From Deltaproteobacteria bacterium (GTDB lineage Bacteria; Desulfobacterota; GWC2-55-46): a DNA stretch of 64,000 bases. Shown one piece after another: positions 8,916 to 17,216 of this stretch. How positions within the stretch are numbered: the stretch's first letter is position 1; each line of letters opens with the position of its first letter. The stretch is taken from contig JACOUO010000028.1 of the NCBI GenBank assembly GCA_016177845.1, forward strand, positions 78,531 to 142,530, in the 5' to 3' direction. The notes under the pieces were generated by a model that worked only from the letters and a program-made list of their open reading frames with translations, had not been told where the DNA came from and made no database searches. Made by a program: the position numbers and the translations under genes.

Positions 8916-9653
8916 TAGAGTCTAATTATCTCTTAAATATATTTATTATCGGTTATAAAGACACAGACCTGAAACTTGCCTTCCTTTTCAAGGATGACTG
9001 GTTTAAGATTCCATTGCCTTTCACTCGGTTTAAAATGAATCTGGTCTGGATGGAGCGAATTACACTAAAACACGGGATTAAATCCGGGAATTTTATCTAA
9101 GAGTAATTCGTCGAGCTGGGATACCTAATATGATGTGATCTGATTTGGAAGAAATATAAATATGGGTGTATTGCTATTTTGGCTTTCACTTTGCTCTCCT
9201 ACGGCTATGCCCTCAAATGGCGGAATTCAAGTTTAACTTTGTTATGTTAATCAAGCCAGAGATTTAACATAACTACCTTTTCATGCCCCCTTTCCAGCTA
9301 CAGCTTTAGATTTTTTCCATCTCAGAATCAGCAAAAATGAATATGGGGTTTATAAAATATAATGTATTCAGACCATTATTGTAAAGTTATTTTTATATCT
9401 TCATGCAGGTTCCTGTCTAGTGCCTGCATAGTCCAATAGACTAGTTGATTAGCCATTCGGTTGAAAAAAGGAGGATTAGAGTTAACTTTTAAGATAAAAA
9501 ATGAACCAATGAAATCTATTATTTATATTATCTTTAAATTTCATAAAAGTATAGTTTATTATTTTTTATGATAAAAATCAGATATCTTTTGGGGGTTTTG
9601 CTGCTGACATAAGAGGAGTGTTGACCGGAAGAAGTGTGGAAAGAGTGTATCCG
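8916..9653. other. AT-rich intergenic stretch of about 740 bp
   Basis: No open frame of convincing length or codon pattern is seen on either strand, and no tRNA-like fold, tandem repeat or strong terminator hairpin. The stretch separates the 3' end of the curli operon from the 5' end of the exopolysaccharide operon, both on the minus strand. It must therefore hold the exopolysaccharide promoter, but no convincing -35/-10 pair could be singled out. The base composition is clearly more AT-rich than the flanking genes. Confidence 0.6.
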
Positions 9654-10337
9654 CTATTCAATAATGATGGATAAGTTTCCTTTGCCTGTTTGAGAAACTA
9701 TGCTTAGGCTGCCCTGCCCGCTCTGGCCGAGATAACTGTAATTCCCGATACCGGTCTGCTCAAGTATTGCAATGTGCCCGATGCCTGTCTGCACCTGCTG
9801 GGCGCTATTTAAGATTCCGGACTGAAAAATCCCGGCATCATTGCCAAACCCAGCCTGCACCTGAACAGCCGAATTCATGGAGCCTTCCTGGCTGATGTTC
9901 GCTAAGTTCAGTGTTCCGAATTGTGACTGATAAGAATAGTTCAGATTTTCTTCCATATTTATAAGGGAAATATTTCCGCTTCCCTGCTGACTTTGGCGCG
10001 CCTGGTTCCAGTCGCCTTCCTGATATATAAAAGCAAAATTGGAGAGACTGCCGTCATTGTACTGGTACTGCTCTGCTGAATTTTCAGAGCCCTTCTGTGC
10101 TATTGCACCGCTATTAACGGAGTCCGCGTAAGCTCCGCTCTGTTCCTGATATGCGTAATTGGCGTCTCCAATCTGATCTATGTTCCCGTATTGAGAGCCG
10201 TACTGCGCCTGCTCCGCATGGCCATGTTCTGAATCCCCGTACTGATAGACCTCAGAATAATCATCTGAGGCAAACGAAAGCTGAGGGACTGACAGTATTA
10301 AAATGAGAGGCACTATAAGGAAAAGACCATTGTTCAT
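9654..10337 (-). CDS. Curlin-repeat amyloid subunit (CsgA/CsgB-like), third paralogue
   Basis: 227 residues: a signal peptide (LFLIVPLILILSVPQLSFA) then repeats of about 22 residues in the curlin pattern Q-x-G-x-x-N-x-A/S, for example SQQGSGNISLIN, SQFGTLNLANISQEG, VQAGFGNDAGIFQSG and VQTGIGHIAILEQTG. E. coli CsgA and CsgB have five such beta-strand-loop-strand units that stack into a surface amyloid; this protein has about eight. A GGAG ribosome-binding site lies 6 nt before the ATG. It is the last gene of the curli operon and the only subunit preceded by a terminator hairpin (10352-10388), so it is probably made at a lower level than the other two. That would fit a minor or nucleator subunit, which is inference. 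Confidence 0.85.
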   Translation of the reverse strand: MNNGLFLIVPLILILSVPQLSFASDDYSEVYQYGDSEHGHAEQAQYGSQYGNIDQIGDANYAYQEQSGAYADSVNSGAIAQKGSENSAEQYQYNDGSLSNFAFIYQEGDWNQARQSQQGSGNISLINMEENLNYSYQSQFGTLNLANISQEGSMNSAVQVQAGFGNDAGIFQSGILNSAQQVQTGIGHIAILEQTGIGNYSYLGQSGQGSLSIVSQTGKGNLSIIIE

Positions 10338-10351
10338 CAGCTACTCCGTCT

Positions 10352-10388
10352 TAAAAAAACAGTAGGCAGCCCTCTCTTGAGGGCTGCC
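10352..10388 (-). terminator. Rho-independent terminator or attenuator between curlin genes
   Basis: The inverted repeat GGCAGCCCT / AGGGCTGCC has a 6-nt loop (10365-10388). On the minus strand it is followed by TACTGTTTTTTT, which gives a normal terminator. It lies 14 bp after the second curlin gene and ahead of the third, so it should lower expression of the last subunit or end the main transcript. Confidence 0.75.
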
Positions 10389-10401
10389 TTGTAAAATCAG
10401 A

Positions 10402-11277
10402 TTACCACTGTAATACTGATGCTGTGTTGCCTGAGCCAAGCTGTGATACCGTGCTTGTATTGTATGAACCTATCTGTGTCTGGGCCGATGTATTCAAAGA
10501 GCCTATCTGTGAAACCATGGCGATGTTATAACTGCCTACCTGTGTCTGTGTTGCTACATTGTAATCGCCAAGCTGGGCAAGGACCTCAGCGTAGTTATTA
10601 TCGCCTATCTGCGACTGTGTGGCTAAGTTGCCATTGCCTGTCTGGTATTCGACTTCAGCTTCGTTGAATGACCCGAGCTGATAGATCTCGCTGTAGTTCC
10701 CAATGCCGCCCTGGTATTCTATTTCCGCGTCGTTATTGCTTCCAATCTGCGTCATTGTTGAGACGTTGCCTATGCCGTCCTGGCCGAACTCTATCTCAGC
10801 TTCATTGAACGCTCCTGTCTGGCTTACGGTAGAAATGTTTGAATATCCGTACTGTTTCTGGTAAGCGGTGTTGAGTGCGCCTGTCTGTGAGACGACGGCG
10901 AGGTTATCAGTTCCGACCTGTGTCTGTTCCGCGTAGTTGAATGACCCGTTCTGCGCGATGAAGGCGTTATTTGTATGATAGCCGTACTGGTCCTGTGACT
11001 GTGTAGCAGTATTGAAATCGCCTGTCTGGGCTATTTCCGCATAGTTTGAGATCTGGCCTGCGTCAAGGTTTGTGCCTGACTGTACCTGTGAAGCCTGGTT
11101 GCCTGCGCCGTCCTGTGTGATTATCGCGCTCTGGTACTGTCCGCCGCCGTTTACGGGAGAGGCGTTTGTGTAGCCTAATGCCGGGGCTACGAATTCATCG
11201 CCTAAATCATCTGCGTGTGCGAACCCGCCGTATGCGACAACTGATGTGATCATTGCGGCCATCAAAAATCTTTTCAT
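10402..11277 (-). CDS. Curlin-repeat amyloid subunit (CsgA-like), second paralogue
   Basis: 291 residues with a signal peptide (MAAMITSVVAYGGFAHA) and about ten curlin repeats of 22-23 residues, for example VSQTGAFNEAEIEFGQDG, QIGSNNDAEIEYQG, SQIGDNNYAEVLAQLG and TQIGSYNTSTVSQLG. Gln and Asn alternate in the two ladder positions, as in known curli subunits. Several repeats carry acidic E-A-E-I-E/E-V-E-Y strands, which differ from the E. coli repeats. It would be secreted through CsgG and polymerise on the surface. A GGAGG ribosome-binding site precedes the ATG. It lies 48 bp after the first curlin gene and before a terminator, so it is probably a main fibre subunit. Confidence 0.88.
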   Translation of the reverse strand: MKRFLMAAMITSVVAYGGFAHADDLGDEFVAPALGYTNASPVNGGGQYQSAIITQDGAGNQASQVQSGTNLDAGQISNYAEIAQTGDFNTATQSQDQYGYHTNNAFIAQNGSFNYAEQTQVGTDNLAVVSQTGALNTAYQKQYGYSNISTVSQTGAFNEAEIEFGQDGIGNVSTMTQIGSNNDAEIEYQGGIGNYSEIYQLGSFNEAEVEYQTGNGNLATQSQIGDNNYAEVLAQLGDYNVATQTQVGSYNIAMVSQIGSLNTSAQTQIGSYNTSTVSQLGSGNTASVLQW

Positions 11278-11325
11278 AACTCCTCCTTAGGGGTTTTTAT
11301 TTTGGGCAGCCTGATTGCCGCCGGA

Positions 11326-12261
11326 TTACCATTGCGTTACATTGGCGATATTGCCTGTTCCGGTCTGTGTTACATAGCTTGTGTTGTAAGAACCGTTCTG
11401 GGTCTGCACTATTGTATTGCTATAGCCAGTCTGCGAAGCTACAGCGATGTTGCCGATGCCTGTCTGTATCTGGGTGGCGGAGTTAAGATCACCCAACTGG
11501 TATATAGAGGCAGAGTTCGCTGTTCCAGCCTGCAGCTGTGTTGCGGTATTTCCGGTTCCTACCTGCATGACAGAGGCTTCGTTTAAGGAGCCGAGCTGAA
11601 TGGTACTTGCGGTATTCAGGTCGCCGTACTGCTCCTGCGCGACAGTGTTGCCAAACCCGCTCTGGTTTATCACGCCGCTGTTGAAGTTCCCCTCCTGGTA
11701 CTGATAGGCATAGTTAAAGCCGCCTGCCAGACCCCCCTGTATTATCTGCGCGTAATTTCCTGTGCCTACCTGGTATTCCATGGCAGTGTCATAGTCCATT
11801 TGGGAGATTTCGCCGTAGTTATAATCTCCTATGACCACTCGCTCAACAGCCCTGCCTGTGCCTACCTGAATGATGCTCCCGTAGTTCCATGAGCCGACCT
11901 GAGTCTGAAGAGCGTAATTATAATCGCCTACCTGGTCAATAGTAGCGTAGTTGCTCCCGTTCCCTGTCTGCACCTGGTTCTGTTCCGCGGAGTTGAAATA
12001 ACCTGTCTGGTTTATCTCCGCGTAGTTTGACAGACCGCTTGCGGATGCGCCTGACTGGTCCTGGTAAGCATAGTTGCCCGCGCCCAACTGATTGATGACC
12101 GCGCTCTGGTAACTGTCATACTGCACCTGTTCGGCATAGTTCGGATTAACGGAGTCTTCGCCGAACTGGTTAATTACAGAGGTGTTGCTGTCGGCATTAG
12201 CAAGCCCCGCCAAGCCTGTGAAAACCGATAAAGCCGCTGCGAAAAATAATTTCCTCTTCAT
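11326..12261 (-). CDS. Curlin-repeat amyloid subunit (CsgA-like), first paralogue
   Basis: 311 residues: signal peptide (FFAAALSVFTGLAGLANA), then about eleven curlin-type repeats such as VQVGTGNYAQIIQGG, YQEGNFNSGVINQSG, EQYGDLNTASTIQLG and LQAGTANSASIYQLG, ending VTQTGTGNIANVTQW. The C-terminal Q-W is shared with the second paralogue, which supports a recent duplication. A GGAGG ribosome-binding site precedes the ATG. It lies directly after csgG in the operon, so it is predicted to be exported by that channel. Which of the three is the CsgB-like nucleator cannot be told from sequence alone. Confidence 0.88.
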   Translation of the reverse strand: MKRKLFFAAALSVFTGLAGLANADSNTSVINQFGEDSVNPNYAEQVQYDSYQSAVINQLGAGNYAYQDQSGASASGLSNYAEINQTGYFNSAEQNQVQTGNGSNYATIDQVGDYNYALQTQVGSWNYGSIIQVGTGRAVERVVIGDYNYGEISQMDYDTAMEYQVGTGNYAQIIQGGLAGGFNYAYQYQEGNFNSGVINQSGFGNTVAQEQYGDLNTASTIQLGSLNEASVMQVGTGNTATQLQAGTANSASIYQLGDLNSATQIQTGIGNIAVASQTGYSNTIVQTQNGSYNTSYVTQTGTGNIANVTQW

Positions 12262-12355
12262 GCCTCCTCCTTTCTTTGTTGTTAAAGACCCTCCTCTCAG
12301 CCCCCTTTCAAATTTTTTAAAATTTGTTGTTTTTGCCTTTTACTCATAACCAAAA

Positions 12356-13540
12356 TCATTCCTGAGTTGATTCGATAACTTTTTCCTCTGTTGCTATGCT
12401 TTCAAAGGAAGGCTCATCTTTTGTCTGTGTCTGCTCTATAGCCTTCTCAAACGGGATCTTATTTTCCTGAGTCTTTTGCATGAACGCATTTTTTACTTGT
12501 GCTTTTTTGACAGATGTTACATTTTCACGGCTTTGTTTTTTCTCATCTTCTCTTGCGTTCTCATCCTCCTTGGGCCAGAAAACCTTCCAGAATGGTTTTA
12601 CCTGTCTATTATCAACTTCGACCTTTTCATTTTTGGCTTTTTTGATTTTGCCTCCGTCCTCAGGCCAGAAGACTTCCCAGAACGGTTTTACATCCTGGTC
12701 TTCAGGCAGATAGCTCGGAGTCTCGGTCACAAGGAGCTTGTCAAAATACGGCGCATCCTCAGGCCTTGAGGGCTCCCATAAGCCGCTTTTCACACCCCTT
12801 GCTATCAGCATAGAGACCGCTGTCTCTATGGCTTCCCTGACTGCCATTTGGACAGGCTCGTTATTCGTTACCCCTATCTCCACTTCAAGGAGCCTGTTTG
12901 TCTTTACAAACCTGAAGACTCCGAAATCCGCTTCATAGCTTAAAATCCTTTTTGATACGCTCACCGTATCAACGACCATGCCTGTTGTTACTCTTACCAG
13001 CCTTAAGTCTATGACAGCGGAGGCGATGCTTACCTTTGTGTTAGGGCCGACTCCGAAGTATTTGATACCAACTCCGCCGGTTACGATATTTTCATTGAAC
13101 TCTGTGATGCCGCCCTCGATTATGAATTCGGGCAGCAAAAGATTCTGCTCTACATTCGTATCTTTGCCCATGAAACCAAGCTTCTGCTTAAGTATCTTCT
13201 GCTCTGTCAGGAGGTCTCCCAGCCCCTCGCGCTCTGCCATCAGGAACCAGCCGCTGTCAAGGGCGGCCTTTATGACCATGGGGGTTGAGCCTTGAGTGAC
13301 AGCAGTTGAGAACGATGTGGCAGTAGGGTGGAACTTATACTGTCCGGTCATGTCTTTGGTCTTATATACGGTTACGGATATCTTTCTCTTCGGGGGAGGT
13401 ATCTTTGTGAGATTCTCGGTAACAGGCGTCAAATTCTCAAGCGCCCTGGTCTGCTTTACCTGTCTCCAGCCCGCGCATCCCGAAAAGAACAAGCCCAGGC
13501 TCAACATCAAAACAAGAAAGGAAATTTTTCGACTCAGCAT
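12356..13540 (-). CDS. csgG: Curli secretion channel CsgG with long C-terminal extension
   Basis: 394 residues. A lipoprotein signal ends LFFSGC (C22). The core matches CsgG closely in order and wording: ISVTVYKTKDMTGQYK, FSTAVTQGSTPMVIKAALDSGWF, EREGLGDLLTEQKI, GGVGIKYFGVG, SYEADFGVFRF and a final SGLWEP. CsgG forms a nonameric outer-membrane pore that exports curlin. The E. coli protein has 277 residues; here a polar tail of about 110 residues follows the core. It contains a duplicated motif, VKPFWEVFWPED and VKPFWKVFWPKED, about 30 residues apart, then a charged Lys/Glu/Gln-rich end. The tail would be an added periplasmic or surface domain of unknown role. Confidence 0.92.
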   Translation of the reverse strand: MLSRKISFLVLMLSLGLFFSGCAGWRQVKQTRALENLTPVTENLTKIPPPKRKISVTVYKTKDMTGQYKFHPTATSFSTAVTQGSTPMVIKAALDSGWFLMAEREGLGDLLTEQKILKQKLGFMGKDTNVEQNLLLPEFIIEGGITEFNENIVTGGVGIKYFGVGPNTKVSIASAVIDLRLVRVTTGMVVDTVSVSKRILSYEADFGVFRFVKTNRLLEVEIGVTNNEPVQMAVREAIETAVSMLIARGVKSGLWEPSRPEDAPYFDKLLVTETPSYLPEDQDVKPFWEVFWPEDGGKIKKAKNEKVEVDNRQVKPFWKVFWPKEDENAREDEKKQSRENVTSVKKAQVKNAFMQKTQENKIPFEKAIEQTQTKDEPSFESIATEEKVIESTQE

Positions 13541-13569
13541 TAGCCACCATTCCTGATTTTTTTTGTAAA

Positions 13570-13863
13570 TTACGGATTCTGCTGATTAACCGTTACTGAG
13601 GTCTGGTTCTCTCCGCTCTGGATATTGATTGTCGCGTCCTTTACATTCCTCAGCGCCTCTCCGAGGTTTTGCATGCTATCTCCCGGCTTTGCGGTAAAAT
13701 CGTTCTGGGCTGACATGTAGCTCATAAGCCACTGCCCGTTAATGGGAGAGCCTCCGAACGAAGGGCTTACGAAGTTGTAGACAAGCTCGCCTGAAAAAGC
13801 GGAACCTGAAAGAGCCGCCAACAAGACCGGAATAGCCAGAAAAACAGATGCCTTTTTCTTCAT
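13570..13863 (-). CDS. csgF: Curli assembly protein CsgF
   Basis: 97 residues from the chosen start. The longer open frame begins 14 codons upstream, but AAGGAGG sits about 11 nt before the ATG at 13861-13863, and that start gives a clean signal peptide (MKKKASVFLAIPVLLAALSG). The mature N-terminus (ELVYNFVSPSFGGSPINGQW) matches the CsgF region FRNPNFGGNPNNG that plugs into the CsgG pore. CsgF links the channel to the nucleator outside the cell. The C-terminal part is shorter than in E. coli. It lies between the regulator and csgG in the operon. Confidence 0.9.
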   Translation of the reverse strand: MKKKASVFLAIPVLLAALSGSAFSGELVYNFVSPSFGGSPINGQWLMSYMSAQNDFTAKPGDSMQNLGEALRNVKDATINIQSGENQTSVTVNQQNP

Positions 13864-14036
13864 GGATGCGCGTCCTCCTTTTTCAACTGTAAAATTTTTT
13901 GACAACAGATTGAATTTCGCACAAAAAAATCCCTTTGCAATATAACTTTAGGATGATTTCCACCCTAAAAAGTATTAACGCAATATACCGGAGGTTTTAA
14001 AACGGGCTATCGATAGGCGTGGAAAATGCAGTCTTA

Positions 14037-14067
14037 CCGAACAGGGCTTTTTAAATGCCCTGGTCGG
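14037..14067 (-). other. Stable inverted repeat after the LuxR-type regulator
   Basis: CCGA-C-CAGGGC, a 9-nt A/T-rich loop, then GCCCTG-T-TCGG gives a ten-pair stem with one opposed mismatch. It lies about 40 bp after the regulator stop, inside the 240-bp gap before csgF. There is no U-run after it, so it is not a classic rho-independent terminator. It could stabilise the csgE-regulator mRNA end or be a processing site. The rest of the gap may hold a second promoter for csgF, but none was clear. Confidence 0.5.
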
Positions 14068-14103
14068 TATGAGCTGATTCGAATGGATTTGATTCAGATA
14101 AGG

Positions 14104-14718
14104 TCAGTTATTTTCTGAGAGGAGCGGCTGGAGGTATATCGCAAGCTTTACACGGGTCTTTACATCGGATTTTTTATATATCCTGTTCAGGTGAGCCTTG
14201 ATGGTCTGCTCGCTGAGAGAAAGCATGTTTGCTATCTCCTTATTGCTTTTGCCTTCAATTACATATTTTGCAATTTCAAGCTCCCTTTTCGAAAGCACTA
14301 TCTTCTTGGCGTTTGCTGCGCTTTCCGACTGAGACCAGACTTCGGAAAATATGCTCTTTATGGATTTTCTCTCTATCCATAATTCGCCGTCCTTTACTGC
14401 CCTGATAGCTTTTTTAAGAAAAAGAGGGGTCGTCCACGGCGGAATCAGGCCTGCCACATTCCCGCTTGAGAACAGGTTCAGGAGTTCCTGCTCCCTTGAG
14501 TCCAATACAAGCGCCTTTACCTGAGTATCCTTAAGCGCCGGGAGGATATCGGCAAGCATCGGGGTCTCTACGAGCATCACATCGGCCCCGTTCTTTACAG
14601 CAATTTCAGCCCCCTCGCCATAGGAATTTACGACCTCTATCTCGTTATCGTCTCCAAGAAGCGATCTTATGCCCTCGCTGAAAAGAAGATGGCTGCAGAG
14701 AATACCGACCTTGATCAT
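14104..14718 (-). CDS. LuxR-family regulator with degenerate receiver domain (CsgD-like)
   Basis: 204 residues. The N-terminal half has receiver-like spacing, but the phospho-acceptor region reads DVMLVETPM. Glu51 therefore stands where Asp is expected, and the acidic pair near the N-terminus is missing (KVGILCSHLL). The C-terminal LuxR helix-turn-helix is canonical: LSKRELEIAKYVIEGKSNKEIA, SLSEQTIKAHLNRIYKKSDVKTR. Its position inside the csg operon, as with E. coli CsgD, makes it the likely activator of this operon, and perhaps of the nearby exopolysaccharide genes. A non-phosphorylatable receiver suggests control by abundance rather than by a histidine kinase, which is inference. Confidence 0.85.
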   Translation of the reverse strand: MIKVGILCSHLLFSEGIRSLLGDDNEIEVVNSYGEGAEIAVKNGADVMLVETPMLADILPALKDTQVKALVLDSREQELLNLFSSGNVAGLIPPWTTPLFLKKAIRAVKDGELWIERKSIKSIFSEVWSQSESAANAKKIVLSKRELEIAKYVIEGKSNKEIANMLSLSEQTIKAHLNRIYKKSDVKTRVKLAIYLQPLLSENN

Positions 14719-14735
14719 CTTTAACCCCGTTCTTT

Positions 14736-15074
14736 TTATCTTGGAATACTTTTTTTCGAAGCCAAAAATTGGGTTACGGATTCAACTGCGTCTTTTGCGG
14801 TGTCTTCTATTTCCGCGTAATTAAGCTTTGGGGTCTGATATATTTCATCCCCATTGACCAGCACCTTTACTATGCTGCCGAACCTGCCTGTCTCTTCGGT
14901 TATATAGACATTGTAAGCGCCATTGCCTTGATAATATTGGGTAAATACGCGGTGAAACTCTATGCCAAGCGGGGTCAAGGTCTCATTGATTACCGCTCCC
15001 AACTCGGCACAAACTGACGCCTGAGCATAGGCAAGCAGAAGAAATGCAAATAAAAAGACCCTGAATATCCGCAA
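14736..15074 (-). CDS. csgE: Curli assembly chaperone CsgE
   Basis: 112 residues with a signal peptide (IFRVFLFAFLLLAYAQASVCA). The mature part resembles CsgE: GIEFHRVFTQYYQG against GHDFYRAFSDKWES, NVYITEETGRFGSIVKVLVNGDEIYQT against [27 protein letters not shown]. CsgE caps the periplasmic side of the CsgG channel and directs subunits to it. The start is TTG at 15072-15074, 10 nt after GGAGGT; no ATG fits. It is the first gene of the curli operon, 47 bp downstream of a strong promoter. Confidence 0.85.
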   Translation of the reverse strand: MRIFRVFLFAFLLLAYAQASVCAELGAVINETLTPLGIEFHRVFTQYYQGNGAYNVYITEETGRFGSIVKVLVNGDEIYQTPKLNYAEIEDTAKDAVESVTQFLASKKSIPR

Positions 15075-15120
15075 AACGAATAATACCTCCGCCCGTTTTC
15101 AATGTTTCCGTTAATACAGA

Positions 15121-15149
15121 AGTATGCAGGCAATATGAAGGATTGTCAA
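15121..15149 (-). promoter_or_regulatory. Sigma-70-type promoter of the curli operon
   Basis: On the minus strand TTGACA (15144-15149) is followed by 17 nt and CATACT (15121-15126). The -35 is perfect and the -10 matches TATAAT at four of six positions. It lies about 50 bp upstream of the csgE start and after the helicase terminator, so it is well placed to drive the seven-gene operon. Confidence 0.7.
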
Positions 15150-15191
15150 ATCGGGTTCGCCCGGGTGTAGAGGGGGGCTTAAGCCCCGGAC

Positions 15192-15227
15192 AAAAAAAAA
15201 GGCCGGCAATCTCTTGCCGGCCTTTTT
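15192..15227 (-). terminator. Terminator after the DEAD-box helicase gene
   Basis: A perfect 9-bp stem GGCCGGCAA / TTGCCGGCC with a 4-nt loop (15201-15222). On the minus strand it is followed by nine T residues (complement of the A-run 15192-15200), and on the plus strand by five T residues. It ends helicase transcription and isolates the curli promoter. Confidence 0.92.
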
Positions 15228-15248
15228 GGATATCTGTAAAATTTTTTA

Positions 15249-16889
15249 TCAGCGCCTTCTCGATCTCCCGGAATCTCCCCCAGCCCTCGGTTTAGCCGGA
15301 GCTACCGCGATCTTCCTGCCCGAGATTATGGACTGGTGCATGAACTCGATAACCTGCTCAGCAGCATCCCTCGGGACCTCGACAAAGGTGAATGTATCGA
15401 ATATATTGATTCCCTTTATCGCCTGCTTTGGGATATTGGCCTTTCTTGTGATGGCGTTTATGATATCGCCTGCCTTTATATTCTGCTCCTTGCCGATGGT
15501 CATGAAGAGCCTTGCCATGCCCGGAGCCGCCCCTGTATCATCGAGAGATATCTCTTCGCGATTCGATTCATGGGCTGTTTCGGGATTGCCGACACCTTCA
15601 AGCTGGAACTTAAGGAGCGCTGCTATCGCGCTCATCGGCTCGACCTCTTCGGTAAGCCTGCCTGCAAGGCTTAAGAACCTGTCAAATTTCTTATCATCGA
15701 TAAATTCGTCTATCTTCACTTTCAGATTTGAAAAGCGTGATATCATTACTTCCTCTTTTGAAGGAAGCTTTCCTCTTTTTATTGTTGCTTTTGATACTGA
15801 CATGATCAACCTTAATTGCTTTTCCTCTCTCGGCGTGACAAATGTTATGGCCACACCTTCCCTGCCTGCCCTTCCCGTCCTTCCTATCCTGTGCACATAA
15901 GACTCAGGGTTCTGAGGGATTGAATAGTTTACTACATGGGATATATTGCTGATATCAAGGCCCCTTGCGGCGACATCGGTTGCCACAAGCACATCTATCC
16001 TTGAGTTCTTGAACTTCTTAAGTACGGCTTCCCTCTGTGCCTGGGTGAAGTCGCCGTGCATTGCGTCAGCCTCATAACCGCGGAGCTTAAGGTGCGAGGC
16101 AACCTCATCCACCTCTCTCTTGGTATGACAGAATACGAGGAACACTCCTCCGTCATCCGCGTCGATAAGCCTTGAGAGCGCGTCTACCTTGGCGTCATTG
16201 CGCACTTCATAAAATATCTGGTTTATCTTGGGGGCGGTAAGCGCGTCTGAAGCTATCCTTATCTTTTCAGGGGTCTTCATGTAGCGCTTGGAGATTCTTA
16301 ATATCGCCTCAGGCATTGTGGCCGAGAATAAAAGGGTCTGCCTGCTCGCGGGCGTCTCGTTCATTATCCTTGTGATGTCATCGACAAAGCCCATGTCAAG
16401 CATCTCATCGGCCTCATCAAGAACAGCAATGCTTACATTCTTAAGCGAAAGGGTCTTCCTTTCTATGTGGTCAAGGACCCTTCCCGGCGTGCCGACCACG
16501 ACCTGAACGCCTTTCTGCAGCGCCTTAATCTGCCTCTCAATCGATGTGCCGCCGTAAACAGGTATTGCCTGAATCCTTTTATATTGGCCTATCTTGTTCA
16601 TCTCTTCAGCGGCCTGTATGGCAAGCTCCCTTGTAGGAGCAAGTATTAACGCCTGCACTCCATGTACGGAACGGTCAACCTTTTCAATGATGGGAATACC
16701 GAATGCCGCTGTTTTGCCTGTGCCTGTCTGTGCCTGCCCGATGACATCCTTGCCTGACAAAAGCACAGGGATAGTCTTTTCCTGAATGGGCGTCGGCTCC
16801 TCAAAGCCCATCGCGGATACCGCTTTCAATACCTCATTGCTTAGATCAAAATCCCGAAATGTAATGCTACTCTTTACAGTCTTTTCCAA
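15249..16889 (-). CDS. deaD: DEAD-box ATP-dependent RNA helicase with DbpA-type RNA-binding domain
   Basis: 546 residues with all core motifs in order: Q-motif (GFEEPTPIQEKTIP), AQTGTGKTA (motif I), PTRELAIQ (Ia), VLDEADEML (II), SATMP (III), VATDVAARGLDIS (V) and HRIGRTGRAGR (VI). The region from about residue 460 (ARLFMTIGKEQNIKAGDIINAI ... GINIFDTFTFVEVP) is a DbpA/CsdA RNA-binding fold, followed by a short Arg/Gly-rich end. It unwinds structured RNA in ribosome assembly, decay or cold adaptation. The start is TTG at 16887-16889 after AGGAGAAGGG. It is a single gene with its own terminator. Confidence 0.92.
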   Translation of the reverse strand: MEKTVKSSITFRDFDLSNEVLKAVSAMGFEEPTPIQEKTIPVLLSGKDVIGQAQTGTGKTAAFGIPIIEKVDRSVHGVQALILAPTRELAIQAAEEMNKIGQYKRIQAIPVYGGTSIERQIKALQKGVQVVVGTPGRVLDHIERKTLSLKNVSIAVLDEADEMLDMGFVDDITRIMNETPASRQTLLFSATMPEAILRISKRYMKTPEKIRIASDALTAPKINQIFYEVRNDAKVDALSRLIDADDGGVFLVFCHTKREVDEVASHLKLRGYEADAMHGDFTQAQREAVLKKFKNSRIDVLVATDVAARGLDISNISHVVNYSIPQNPESYVHRIGRTGRAGREGVAITFVTPREEKQLRLIMSVSKATIKRGKLPSKEEVMISRFSNLKVKIDEFIDDKKFDRFLSLAGRLTEEVEPMSAIAALLKFQLEGVGNPETAHESNREEISLDDTGAAPGMARLFMTIGKEQNIKAGDIINAITRKANIPKQAIKGINIFDTFTFVEVPRDAAEQVIEFMHQSIISGRKIAVAPAKPRAGGDSGRSRRR

Positions 16890-17095
16890 TTTCTGCCCTT
16901 CTCCTTTTTACAGCTTGTATAAAATTTAATTCATCATCTTATCACAAAAATTCAAATAAGTGTTAAAAAAAATGCTGCTTCAATTTGCCTATGCCGGGCA
17001 AAGAGAAGTGCATGGGGAAAGCAGGCCTGAGCCTCCTTTCAGCGCCTTTTATATTTTTGATATCAGGAGAAGACCTGCGGTAATCAGGTAGCGGG

Positions 17096-17185
17096 TTAAA
17101 GGATAGAGCCGCCGTAGATGGCAAATACAAGAGCTGCGGTTGTAAGCACAGCGAAGAGTTCTCCTATTAATTTAAACCTGTTCAT
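17096..17185 (-). CDS. Tiny single-helix membrane peptide, array member G (29 aa)
   Basis: ATG at 17183-17185 with a perfect GGAGG 8 nt upstream, and TAA at 17096-17098. The peptide starts MNRFKLIGELFAVL and continues TTAALVFAIYGGSIL. It has a short basic N-terminus, then one hydrophobic stretch long enough to span the membrane. It shares the Glu and the following F-A-x-L of the family motif (E-I-F-x-N-L in other members) but lacks the Asn. It lies 31 nt after member F with no promoter in between, so the two are probably co-transcribed. I know of no family that it matches. Confidence 0.7.
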   Translation of the reverse strand: MNRFKLIGELFAVLTTAALVFAIYGGSIL

Positions 17186-17216
17186 TTTCAATACCTCCAT
17201 TACTGTCAGACCCTGT

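Noticed and set aside
8922..8957. A TCTAATTATCTCTTAAAT sequence resembling the upstream box of the tiny-gene promoters
   Set aside because: No TATAATGGA follows at the right spacing and no small frame lies downstream. Chance similarity in AT-rich DNA is likely.
9654..12261. Dense repeats that could suggest a CRISPR array or satellite DNA
   Set aside because: The repeats are in frame, about 66-69 bp long, diverged at third positions, and encode the curlin Q-x-G-x-x-N pattern after signal peptides.
15214..15900. Plus-strand open frame of 228 codons opposite the helicase gene
   Set aside because: It lies fully inside the strongly supported DEAD-box helicase gene on the other strand, has no ribosome-binding site, and its translation is low-complexity Ser/Ala/Leu typical of a shadow frame.
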